Assembly (NCBI GenBank): GCA_017484095.1
Contig: JAFUTU010000047.1
Span: 1-45,518 of the forward strand
Reading direction: 5' to 3'
DNA: 45,518 bases
DNA from: Ruminococcus sp.
Lineage (GTDB): Bacteria > Bacillota > Clostridia > Oscillospirales > Ruminococcaceae
Shown: piece after piece, positions 24,536 through 32,180 of the stretch
Layout: the number at the start of each line of letters is the position of its first letter
How positions within the stretch are numbered: the stretch's first letter is position 1
Translations under genes and position numbers: made by a program
Notes under the pieces: model-generated
Told to the model about the DNA's origin: nothing
Database searches by the model: none
Seen by the model: the letters and a program-made list of their open reading frames with translations, nothing else

Positions 24536-24564
24536 ATTATAACACATAATCAAAAAAAAGTAAA
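24536..24564 (-). promoter_or_regulatory. Promoter of dnaD-dnaI (TTTACT-type)
   Basis: On the minus strand, TTTACT (24559-24564), 17 bases, TATAAT (24536-24541), with TGTGT before the -10. The -35 box and spacer coincide with the foot and T-run of the tRNA-Thr terminator. Confidence 0.75.
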
Positions 24565-24594
24565 GTCCCATAAACATAACGTTTATGGGACTTT
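24552..24594 (-). terminator. Terminator of tRNA-Thr
   Basis: A perfect 14-bp stem (24562-24575 with 24581-24594) starts at the last base of the encoded CCA end. On the minus strand it is followed by AC and T8. Confidence 0.9.
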
Positions 24595-24669
24595 GGAGCT
24601 GGTAGTCGGACTCGAACCGACGACCTGCTCATTACGAATGAGCTGCTCTACCAACTGAGCCATACCAGC
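24594..24669 (-). tRNA. tRNA-Thr(CGT)
   Basis: The minus strand folds into a full cloverleaf: acceptor GCTGGTA/TACCAGC, D arm GCTC/GAGC, anticodon stem GCTCA/TGAGC with loop TTCGTAA, and T arm GTCGG/CCGAC. The anticodon CGT reads ACG (threonine). The CCA end is encoded (24594-24596). Confidence 0.95.
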
Positions 24670-24693
24670 ATTATTCAATGACTTAACTTAATT

Positions 24694-24722
24694 ATTATAC
24701 AACATCTTTATTTTCTAGTCAA
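24694..24722 (-). promoter_or_regulatory. Promoter of tRNA-Thr
   Basis: On the minus strand, TTGACT (24717-24722), 17 bases, TATAAT (24694-24699), about 25 bases before the mature 5' end. Confidence 0.8.
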
Positions 24723-24767
24723 GGCGATTAACAATTTCTTTACAAAATTAAAAATATACTATTTTGC

Positions 24768-24796
24768 TTTACTTTTATATAATTATGTGCTATAAT
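24768..24796 (+). promoter_or_regulatory. Promoter of the radical SAM gene pair (TTTACT-type)
   Basis: TTTACT (24768-24773), 17 bases, TATAAT (24791-24796) with TGTGC upstream. The leader of about 90 bases has a GCAGAAAA/TTTTCTGC hairpin at about 24816-24839. Confidence 0.75.
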
Positions 24797-24894
24797 CATA
24801 AAAACATAGCAGTCAGCAGAAAAAGCCGCGTTTTCTGCCGACAGCACAAACACAGCGGCGATAAGCTTTCAGGCAAAGGGTACAGGTGATGGTC

Positions 24895-26007
24895 ATGAAC
24901 GAGAGCTTTGACATTCAGAAGTATATGACGGACGGAGTTGAGAAGGTCGTCTCCGAAGCAATAAAGGCGACCCTCAAAAACCCGAGGGAAAGTGCTTTTA
25001 TGCTCAGGTTTGCAGCAGCAAGCCGTGCAGCCTCAAAAAAGCGCAGAAAAGCTGAAGACAGCGGAGAACACATACCGCCCTTTCTTATAGCAAGTATAAC
25101 CAGCAAATGCAACCTTCACTGTGCAGGCTGCTATTCACGTTGCAACCATGCAACTGTTGACTCTGAGCCCGTAAAGCAGCTCACAGGAGATGAATGGCTC
25201 AGCATTTTTGACGAAGCCGATGACCTTGGTATCAGCTTTATCCTTCTTGCAGGCGGAGAGCCTATGCTGCGGCGTGATATTATCGAAGCCGCAGGCAAAA
25301 AGCAAAACATACTGTTCCCTATCTTCACTAACGGCACATATATGAACGATCGTTATTTCGAGCTGTTTGACAAGTGCCGCAATCTTGTTCCGATAATGAG
25401 CATCGAAGGAAACAAACAGATCACAGATGCAAGACGCGGTGCGGGCATCTATGATAAGCTGATATCAAATATGGACGAATTCAAAAAGCGCGGTCTTATC
25501 TTCGGCGCATCGGTCACAGTCACCACTCAGAACTATGAAGAGGTCTGTTCCGATACGTTTCTGAACGACCTTTCCGAAAGAGGCTGCAAGGCGGTCATAT
25601 TCGTTGAGTATGTTCCCGTTACCGAGGAGAGCGAAGACCTTGCACCCGATGATACACAGCGCGAATACTTACAGGAGCAGATAATGCGTCTCAGAGCCGA
25701 ACGCCCCGAAATGGTATATATCTCTTTCCCGGGCGATGAAAAAGCCTCGGGCGGCTGTGTCGCAGCAGGCAGAGGCTTTTTCCATATCAATTCACACGGC
25801 GGCGCAGAGCCCTGTCCGTTCTCTCCGTATTCTGATATAAATGTCAGAAACACATCGCTTCGTGACGCTATGCACTCACCACTTTTCACAGCGTTGAGAA
25901 GCGGCGATATCCTTCTTGACGATCATGAGGGCGGCTGCGTTCTTTACGAGAAAAGAGATATTGTCGAAGCGCTTATCGCTCAAAGCGCCGTTCAGCAAAA
26001 AGCGTAA
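24895..26007 (+). CDS. Radical SAM protein with Cys-containing C-terminal region
   Basis: The 370-aa product has a helical start (about 1-60) and a radical SAM core with the CX3CX2C cluster motif C72, C76, C79 (KCNLHCAGC). The SAM-binding GGEP motif (LAGGEPML) follows. The C-terminal third holds further Cys (GGCVAAGRG, AEPCPFSP, EGGC), suggesting an auxiliary iron-sulfur site of SPASM-like type. Such enzymes often modify peptides or cofactors; the substrate is unknown. The start could also be GTG 24886 or ATG 24889; ATG 24895 has the best-placed AGGTGA. It is followed 12 bases later by a C39-like protein. Confidence 0.8.
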   Translation: MNESFDIQKYMTDGVEKVVSEAIKATLKNPRESAFMLRFAAASRAASKKRRKAEDSGEHIPPFLIASITSKCNLHCAGCYSRCNHATVDSEPVKQLTGDEWLSIFDEADDLGISFILLAGGEPMLRRDIIEAAGKKQNILFPIFTNGTYMNDRYFELFDKCRNLVPIMSIEGNKQITDARRGAGIYDKLISNMDEFKKRGLIFGASVTVTTQNYEEVCSDTFLNDLSERGCKAVIFVEYVPVTEESEDLAPDDTQREYLQEQIMRLRAERPEMVYISFPGDEKASGGCVAAGRGFFHINSHGGAEPCPFSPYSDINVRNTSLRDAMHSPLFTALRSGDILLDDHEGGCVLYEKRDIVEALIAQSAVQQKA

Positions 26008-26019
26008 GAAAGGTGACAT

Positions 26020-26373
26020 ATGAACATCAAATATATTCATGAACCTACAGACCTTCAGTGCGGTCAGGCTGTGCTGGCAATGGTCCTGGGGCTTACGGCA
26101 GAACATGTAGCCGATGATCTTCATAACGAGCGCGAAACAACTCTCAGAGAGATGAAGCAGTATTTTCGTGAGCACGCAGTATCGGTGTCCGATGAGCGCA
26201 TACAGGTGCAAACAAAGCAGGAACTTCCTCCTCTTTGTTTACTCAGTCTAGAGACTCCCCGCTGCTGGCACTGGTCGCTCTATCATGACGGCACCTTCTA
26301 TGACCCTGAGCACGGAGTCATGGACGATTTTCCTGTGTGCGGCAGAAAATATTACTGGGAACTGAATACGTAA
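26020..26373 (+). CDS. C39-like papain-fold cysteine protease domain protein
   Basis: The 117-aa protein looks like a stand-alone C39-type peptidase domain. LQCGQAVLAMV gives Gln13 and the nucleophile Cys14, CWHWSLYHDG gives His84, and YDPEHG gives Asp95. C39 domains cut double-glycine leader peptides when fused to ABC exporters, or act as small cytosolic papain-fold enzymes. Here there is no transporter. It is cotranscribed with the radical SAM gene 12 bases upstream, so the two may process the same peptide. No double-Gly precursor peptide was found near by. Activity is inferred from motifs alone. Confidence 0.6.
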   Translation: MNIKYIHEPTDLQCGQAVLAMVLGLTAEHVADDLHNERETTLREMKQYFREHAVSVSDERIQVQTKQELPPLCLLSLETPRCWHWSLYHDGTFYDPEHGVMDDFPVCGRKYYWELNT

Positions 26374-26379
26374 CATTTG

Positions 26380-26407
26380 ACCGATAGCTCAAAGGCTGTC
26401 GGTTTTT
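26380..26407 (+). terminator. Terminator of the radical SAM/C39 pair
   Basis: ACCGATAGC (26380-26388) pairs with GCTGTCGGT (26395-26403) with one G-U pair, followed by T5. Confidence 0.8.
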
Positions 26408-26474
26408 GTTATATATGATTACATTTTATCGAAAATGCCTATATTCATGGCTCTTTTTTGTCCAAAGGCATTAA

Positions 26475-26503
26475 TTGACAGCCTTTTAACACTGTGTTAT
26501 AAT
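26475..26503 (+). promoter_or_regulatory. Promoter of the receptor-GGDEF gene
   Basis: TTGACA (26475-26480), 17 bases, TATAAT (26498-26503) with TGTGT before the -10. Confidence 0.85.
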
Positions 26504-26537
26504 TATATTGGTTTTTACTTAAAATGAGGTGTAGATA

Positions 26538-28469
26538 ATGGAAAAGCGTAAAACTATCTGTTTGATAACATCAGTGCCTGAATATATGCACGGCCAGAGA
26601 GTTTTCGATGGCGTATTCAGTCAGTGTGATAAGTACGGATATAATGTCGCAGTTTTTGCATCAATGGTCCATTTTGATTTTTATGTTAAAAATCAGGCTA
26701 TTGGTGAAAAAAACATTTACAATCTTATGAATCCCGAGCACTTTGACGGAGTTATCATTGATACAATCAACCTCACTGAGGAAGGCAGTCTTGAAGTCAT
26801 TGGCAAGCTGACAGAAAAGCTTGACAGCTATAAAGACCTTCCCGTAGTGTGTCTCGGTATGCCGTGCAAGGATTACAAAGTCATCACAGATCAGGACGAT
26901 GTAGTCCTCAGAGAGATGTGCAGGCACGTTATAGAAGTTCATGGCAAGAAAAACATCTGCCTCCTGACAGGACACAAGGGACATATCGAAGCAGAGCAGC
27001 GTCTCGAGATATTCCTTGATGAGATACATAAGCACGGCATTACCGTAACTGATGACCACATCGTGTACGGCGATTTCTGGTACTCAAGCGGAACTAATCT
27101 CGCCGAGGATATAATATCGGGAAAGGTGTCGAAGCCCGATGCCGTTATCGCAGCAAGCGATCATATGGCGCTCGGTCTTATCGAAAAGCTGACTAAAGGC
27201 GGGATAAGAGTTCCCGAAGATATCATAGTAGTAGGCTTTGAAGCAACTATGGAAGCCGCTATCAGCCCGATATCTCTCACATCATTTGAATCCAATATGG
27301 TCAAATCCGCAGCCGATGCTGTCGACTATATCAGAAGCATTATAGAACCCGGAGCTGATATCCGGCCATTTATTCCCGATTACACAAAAATGGTCCACTG
27401 CGGCATGAGCTGCGGATGCGAGCCCGATTTTCTGCGTTCAGCCGACGCTTTCAGAGATGCCCTTTACTATACAGCAAAAAACTATGATGAGATAGACCTT
27501 ACCGAAAGAATAGACATCGGTCTGCTTATGGAAAACTATATTTCCGAGCAGCTCACCTCCTCCGAAAACCCGCAGGAATGTCTTAAAAACATATATTCAA
27601 ACACTTATATCGTTTTTCCTTTCGTTAATTTCTGTCTGTGTCTTAGAGAGGACTGGCTAGATACCGATTTTGATACCACTGTCGGCTATCCCGATAAAAT
27701 GAAGATCGCTATCGCAAACTCAACAGTTGGAGAACTGAACTTCTGCGATGAGCATCAAAGCATCGAATTTGATACAAAACTGATGATACCGAGAATGCAC
27801 GAATATACCGAAAAGCCCTGTGTGTTCTATTTCACAGCTGTTCATTTCAATGAAAAAATGCTTGGCTATGCCGTGCTTCAAAGAGAGCTCTCTGACCCCC
27901 ATAAGATAAACCTTGTATACAGAAACTGGCTGCGTCTTGTAAACAGCTGCTTTGAAATGACAAGAGCAAAGCACAGATACGTTATGCTCTCAGTTCACGA
28001 TAAAATGACAGGTCTTTATAACAGGCGAGGTATGTACCTGCGGCTCGATAAGATGCTCGATAACGCCACTCCCGAAGATAGCCTCTTTGTAAGTGTAGTC
28101 GATATGGACGGTCTGAAATACATCAATGATACGTTCGGCCACGGCGAGGGTGACTTCGGCATAATATGCGTGAGCGATGCAGTAAAGGCAGTATCCGGTG
28201 AGCGCGAGATGTGCGTTCGTGCAGGCGGTGATGAATTTTACATCATCGGTATAGGCAAATACGATGAAAGATCGTGCCACGATAGGATAAAGGCTTTTGA
28301 AAGCACCATTTCGGAAATGTCAAAAAACAGCGGCAAGCCCTATACAGTCAGCGCAAGCATAGGCTGTGCTGTAAGCGACCTTACAGGCGATATCGACGAC
28401 GCTCTTGCCATTGCAGATGAGAATATGTATAAATACAAATTAAAAAGAAAACGCCAGAGAGTAATATGA
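26538..28469 (+). CDS. Diguanylate cyclase with LacI-type sugar-receptor domain
   Basis: The 643-aa protein has a LacI/periplasmic-binding-like domain (about 5-290) with no helix-turn-helix and no signal peptide, so it should sense a ligand in the cytosol. A middle region (about 295-475) of GAF-like length follows, then a GGDEF domain (about 480-640). The active-site motif is intact (RAGGDEF, Gly563-Phe567), as are DKMTGLYNRR and the VDMDGLKYIND metal site. The product would be cyclic di-GMP. The inhibitory RxxD site is absent: Gly and Glu occupy its positions. The start is set by GAGGTG. It has its own promoter and terminator. Confidence 0.88.
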   Translation: MEKRKTICLITSVPEYMHGQRVFDGVFSQCDKYGYNVAVFASMVHFDFYVKNQAIGEKNIYNLMNPEHFDGVIIDTINLTEEGSLEVIGKLTEKLDSYKDLPVVCLGMPCKDYKVITDQDDVVLREMCRHVIEVHGKKNICLLTGHKGHIEAEQRLEIFLDEIHKHGITVTDDHIVYGDFWYSSGTNLAEDIISGKVSKPDAVIAASDHMALGLIEKLTKGGIRVPEDIIVVGFEATMEAAISPISLTSFESNMVKSAADAVDYIRSIIEPGADIRPFIPDYTKMVHCGMSCGCEPDFLRSADAFRDALYYTAKNYDEIDLTERIDIGLLMENYISEQLTSSENPQECLKNIYSNTYIVFPFVNFCLCLREDWLDTDFDTTVGYPDKMKIAIANSTVGELNFCDEHQSIEFDTKLMIPRMHEYTEKPCVFYFTAVHFNEKMLGYAVLQRELSDPHKINLVYRNWLRLVNSCFEMTRAKHRYVMLSVHDKMTGLYNRRGMYLRLDKMLDNATPEDSLFVSVVDMDGLKYINDTFGHGEGDFGIICVSDAVKAVSGEREMCVRAGGDEFYIIGIGKYDERSCHDRIKAFESTISEMSKNSGKPYTVSASIGCAVSDLTGDIDDALAIADENMYKYKLKRKRQRVI

Positions 28470-28471
28470 TA

Positions 28472-28506
28472 AAATGCTGAAGATCAGTGAGGTCTTCGGC
28501 ATTTTT
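28472..28506 (+). terminator. Terminator of the receptor-GGDEF gene
   Basis: AAATGCTGAAGA (28472-28483) pairs with TCTTCGGCATTT (28493-28504) with one wobble, then Ts. Confidence 0.8.
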
Positions 28507-28535
28507 AGTTTTCATAACTTTTTTGCCTCAGGGTG

Positions 28536-28564
28536 TTGAAATCTTGCAGCAGTTATGCTATAAT
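28536..28564 (+). promoter_or_regulatory. Promoter of nadB-nadC
   Basis: TTGAAA (28536-28541), 17 bases, TATAAT (28559-28564) with TATGC upstream; leader about 45 bases. No NiaR/NrtR operator or riboswitch was recognised. Confidence 0.8.
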
Positions 28565-28616
28565 TAAATAAGTATATCTATCTGCCGAACAGCAGTATAT
28601 AGAAGGACTGAATTAT

Positions 28617-30122
28617 ATGAACACAAATTATGATGTTATAATAGCAGGCTGCGGTGCCGCAGGTCTCTATGGTGCAATAAGTCTCCCGCGTCAGCTTTCC
28701 GTGCTCGTGCTTTCCAAGCGCGAGCTTACCCTGTGCAATTCTGCTCTGGCTCAGGGAGGTATAGCAGGTGTTTACAAAAGCCCCGAAGATTCTCCCGAGC
28801 TTCACAAGCAGGATACCTTCATTGCAGGCGGCTTTGAGAACGACCCTGTCACAACTGATATCTTAGTAAATGAAGCTGCCGATGCTATCGACACTATAAT
28901 CAGGCTTGGCGTTGACTTCGATAAAAAAGAAGACGGAGACTATCACCGAACCTTAGAGGGCGGCCACGGTATGAGACGTATCTTCCACCATAAGGACGCT
29001 ACAGGCTTTGAGATCGAGACCAAGCTTCTCGCCTATGCACAAACTCTGCCTAACGTAACTATCCTTGAAAATGCTCTTATGTGTGATGTCAGAAAAACCG
29101 AGACCGGCTTTTCATTCTTGGTTATGAAAGATAATGAGTATCTTACCTTTAACAGCAGAAAAGCTATATTCGCCACAGGCGGTATCGGCCGGGTTTATGA
29201 GTTCACCACAAATTCTGCTATCGCAACGGGTGACGGCATAGCAATGGCGTATAAGCTCGGCGCCCCGATAAAGCACCTGAGCTACATACAGTTCCACCCT
29301 ACAGCCTTTAACAATAAAACTACAAGAGAGTGCTTCCTCATATCCGAAGCCGTAAGAGGCGAGGGAGCATACCTCAGGAACTGCGACAAAGAACGCTTTA
29401 TGGACAGATACGACCGCAGACTTGAGCTTGCACCGAGAGATGTCGTATCGCATTCGATAATCTTTGAAGCAAAGCGTACAGGCTCCGATGATTTTTATCT
29501 CGATATCACGCATAAGGATCCCGAATTCATAAAGAAACGCTTCCCGATGATATATAAAAACCTTCTCGATTACGGCTATGATATGACAAAAGATCTTATA
29601 CCTATCTTCCCTTGTCAGCATTATCTTATGGGCGGCATCAACGTTGATGAATGGGCAAGAACAGGCGTTGAAGGTCTCTATGCCTGCGGAGAGTGCTCGC
29701 ATACGGGTGTTCACGGCAATAACAGACTTGCCAGCAATTCTCTGCTCGAAGCGCTTGTTTTCTCTAAGAGAGCCGCAAAAGACATTGCGGACAAGCTCTC
29801 GTCTGAGGATAAAAAGCCCCTTGTATCATACGATTTCGAGATAGATAAAACAGCTCCCGTTATACCGAAGGGAATAAGAACAGATATAAGAAAAGTAATG
29901 CAAAAGGCTTATTTTGTAATGCCTGAGGTAAACGAATTAAAGGACGGTCTTAACCTCTGTAAAGAGATAATGGACTTCCTTGACCGCTACACCTTTAAGA
30001 TAGACCGCGATTATATCGAAGCTAAGTCTCTTGCCACAGTTGCATATATCGTTCTTTCCGAAGCCTGTGACATAGCCTTCGGAAATGTAGAGCTTGACAT
30101 TGATTATGAGGCAGGCTTCTGA
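28617..30122 (+). CDS. nadB: L-aspartate oxidase
   Basis: This 501-aa FAD enzyme oxidises L-aspartate to iminoaspartate, the first step of de novo NAD synthesis. It has the dinucleotide motif IIAGCGAAGL, the succinate dehydrogenase-like FAD loop NSALAQGGIAG, the TGGIGRVYEFTTN motif, the HPTAF active-site segment and GVHGNNRLASNSLLE near the C-terminal half. The C-terminal helical domain is slightly shorter than in E. coli. nadC is 29 bases downstream; nadA, the usual partner, is not in the window and must be elsewhere if the pathway is complete. Confidence 0.95.
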   Translation: MNTNYDVIIAGCGAAGLYGAISLPRQLSVLVLSKRELTLCNSALAQGGIAGVYKSPEDSPELHKQDTFIAGGFENDPVTTDILVNEAADAIDTIIRLGVDFDKKEDGDYHRTLEGGHGMRRIFHHKDATGFEIETKLLAYAQTLPNVTILENALMCDVRKTETGFSFLVMKDNEYLTFNSRKAIFATGGIGRVYEFTTNSAIATGDGIAMAYKLGAPIKHLSYIQFHPTAFNNKTTRECFLISEAVRGEGAYLRNCDKERFMDRYDRRLELAPRDVVSHSIIFEAKRTGSDDFYLDITHKDPEFIKKRFPMIYKNLLDYGYDMTKDLIPIFPCQHYLMGGINVDEWARTGVEGLYACGECSHTGVHGNNRLASNSLLEALVFSKRAAKDIADKLSSEDKKPLVSYDFEIDKTAPVIPKGIRTDIRKVMQKAYFVMPEVNELKDGLNLCKEIMDFLDRYTFKIDRDYIEAKSLATVAYIVLSEACDIAFGNVELDIDYEAGF

Positions 30123-30151
30123 GCACTTGCCGAAGGAAAGGAAAACTCATT

Positions 30152-31000
30152 ATGAAGCTGATACAATTTCAGATCGACGATATAATAAAAACAGCTCTGA
30201 ACGAAGATATCAACTATATCGACGTTACCACCGATCTCCTTGTCGATGATGACAGGATAAGCACTGCAAGGTTCGTATCCAAAGACGAGGGCGTGCTCTG
30301 CGGTATAGATATAGCGATGAGAGTATTCGAGCTTCTCGACCCGAACGTTGAATACAATGTTTATTTAAAAGACGGCTCGTCTGTAAATAAAGGCGATATC
30401 ATCGCCGAGATAACAGGCAGAACAAGAGCCCTTTTAAAAGGAGAAAGAACAGCCCTTAATCTTGTGCAGCACCTTTCGGGAGTTGCCAGCGCCACAAACA
30501 AGCTGGTAAAGCTCGCAGAGGGCACTAACGCCGGCATAGCCGATACCAGAAAGACCCTCCCGGGTCTCAGAGCTCTTCAAAAATATGCCGTTACTGTAGG
30601 CGGCGGCAAAAACCACAGATATAACCTTTCTGACTGTGCTATGCTGAAAGATACACATATTGACGCTTACGGCAGTCTCACAAACGCTGTTAAGGTCCTC
30701 AGAGAAAACCTTGGCCATACTGTAAAAATTGAGGTCGAGGTCGGCTCCCTTGATGAACTTCATGAAGCGCTTGCAACAGGTGCCGATATCATCATGCTCG
30801 ATAATATGAGCTGTGAGCTTATGAGCAAGGCAGTTGACATAACAAACGGCAGAGCTCTTCTCGAAGCATCAGGCAATGTAAGCGAGCAAACACTGAGATC
30901 GATCGCCGAAACAGGAGTAGATATTATCTCCGTAGGCGCGATAACTCATTCTGTCAAGGCTTTTGATATTTCAATGAAAATGAACAAACAGGAGGAATAA
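30152..31000 (+). CDS. nadC: Quinolinate phosphoribosyltransferase
   Basis: The 282-aa enzyme converts quinolinate and PRPP to nicotinate mononucleotide with loss of CO2. It has EDINYIDVTTDLL at the N-terminus, RTALNLVQHLSGVAS, the RKTLPGLRALQKYAV loop and the KNHRYNLSD and KDTHI segments that bind substrate. The IEVEV and MLDNM barrel strands complete the family picture. It directly follows nadB. Three bases after its stop comes a tautomerase gene, so the operon continues. Confidence 0.96.
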   Translation: MKLIQFQIDDIIKTALNEDINYIDVTTDLLVDDDRISTARFVSKDEGVLCGIDIAMRVFELLDPNVEYNVYLKDGSSVNKGDIIAEITGRTRALLKGERTALNLVQHLSGVASATNKLVKLAEGTNAGIADTRKTLPGLRALQKYAVTVGGGKNHRYNLSDCAMLKDTHIDAYGSLTNAVKVLRENLGHTVKIEVEVGSLDELHEALATGADIIMLDNMSCELMSKAVDITNGRALLEASGNVSEQTLRSIAETGVDIISVGAITHSVKAFDISMKMNKQEE

Positions 31001-31002
31001 AA

Positions 31003-31344
31003 ATGCCATTTATAAATGTAAAGACTAACGAAAAAATATCAAACGATATCGCCGATGAGATCAAGAGCGATCTCGGCAAGGCTATAACTGCCATTCCCGG
31101 AAAATCTGAGGGCTGGCTCATGGTCGGCATAGAGGATGAATATAAGCTCTGGTTCAAAGGCACAGATGAGCCTGCTGCAATAGTTGAAGTCAGCGTCTAC
31201 GGTTCGCCTTCTGCACCTGCACTGAACGATCTCACAGGCAGGATAACAGATATCCTTACAGAACATCTCCCCATACCAGGTGACAGAGTATACGTCAGCT
31301 ACTTCTCTACCCCGAATTGGGGCTGGAACGGCTCAAACTTCTGA
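31003..31344 (+). CDS. MIF/phenylpyruvate tautomerase family protein
   Basis: The 113-aa protein begins MPFINVKTN, so Pro2 would be the N-terminal catalytic proline after Met removal. The end, DRVYVSYFSTPNWGWNGSNF, matches the C-terminal block of macrophage migration inhibitory factor (DRVYINYYD...GWNNSTF). Length equals the 114-115 residues of MIF and it should form the same trimer. It is therefore closer to true MIF than to the 60-aa 4-OT enzymes common in bacteria. It sits three bases after nadC and 13 bases before uridine phosphorylase. Its metabolic role is unknown. Confidence 0.88.
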   Translation: MPFINVKTNEKISNDIADEIKSDLGKAITAIPGKSEGWLMVGIEDEYKLWFKGTDEPAAIVEVSVYGSPSAPALNDLTGRITDILTEHLPIPGDRVYVSYFSTPNWGWNGSNF

Positions 31345-31357
31345 TCCGGAGGCTATC

Positions 31358-32152
31358 ATGGCTAACTCAATTATGGATACCGAAAGACAGTTCCACATAA
31401 GAACTGTCCCCGAAGAGGTTGGCAGATACGTTATCCTCGCAGGTGACCCGGGTCGTATCCCGATCATAGCTCAGAGACTTGAAAATGCCGTTCAGGTCGC
31501 ACAAAACAGAGAATACAATGTTTATACCGGCACACTTGACGGCGAAAAAGTTACCGTTTGTTCAACAGGTATAGGCGGACCCTCCGCAGCAATAGCCGTG
31601 GAAGAGCTTATCAAGTGCGGCGCCGATACATTTATCCGCGTCGGCACCAGCGGCGGAATGGACCTGAAAGTCAGCGGAGGCGACCTCTGTATAGCTTCAA
31701 GTGCTGTACGTGCTGAGGGCACCAGCTATGAGTATCTTCCGATGGGCTACCCTGCCGCCGCAGATTTTGACGTTACCTGTGCCCTTGCCGAAGCCGCAAA
31801 GGCTCTCTCATCTGATGAGCTTGGCAAACGTTATCATGTCGGCACAGTTCATTCAAAAGACAGCTTTTACGGCGAAGTTGAACCCGAAAACAGCCCTGTC
31901 AGCGAAAACATCAAAGAACGCTGGGGCGCATACCTCAAAGCAGGCTGCCTTACCTCGGAAATGGAGTGTGCAGCTATCTTCTCGGTAGGCATCTCAAGAT
32001 GCGTCCGCTGCGGCGCTGTTATTACAGCTATCTGGAACGTTGAGCGTTCAAAGCAGGGCCTTGAAGATAACGTTAATGATGACACTACCAGGGGCATCAC
32101 CTGTGCTGTAGATGCTATGAGGATACTGATTAAAAACGACAGGCTCAAATAA
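31358..32152 (+). CDS. udp: Uridine phosphorylase
   Basis: The 264-aa enzyme splits uridine with phosphate into uracil and ribose-1-phosphate. From ATG 31358, with GGAGG upstream, it begins MANSIMD; longer readings overlap the tautomerase gene. NP-I family marks are LAGDPGRIP (phosphate), RVGTSGGM, the HSKDSFYGE segment and SEMECAAIFSV (ribose Glu). The sequence favours uridine over purine nucleosides by the overall UdP-type pattern. It closes the nadB-nadC-tautomerase run; linking NAD and pyrimidine salvage is convenience at most. Confidence 0.9.
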   Translation: MANSIMDTERQFHIRTVPEEVGRYVILAGDPGRIPIIAQRLENAVQVAQNREYNVYTGTLDGEKVTVCSTGIGGPSAAIAVEELIKCGADTFIRVGTSGGMDLKVSGGDLCIASSAVRAEGTSYEYLPMGYPAAADFDVTCALAEAAKALSSDELGKRYHVGTVHSKDSFYGEVEPENSPVSENIKERWGAYLKAGCLTSEMECAAIFSVGISRCVRCGAVITAIWNVERSKQGLEDNVNDDTTRGITCAVDAMRILIKNDRLK

Positions 32153-32180
32153 CAGCCTGTATTATGAAAGGAAAGTAAAA

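Noticed and set aside
24797..24894. RiPP precursor peptide gene before the radical SAM gene
   Set aside because: The leader is short, holds a hairpin and has no ribosome site with an ORF ending in a double-Gly motif.
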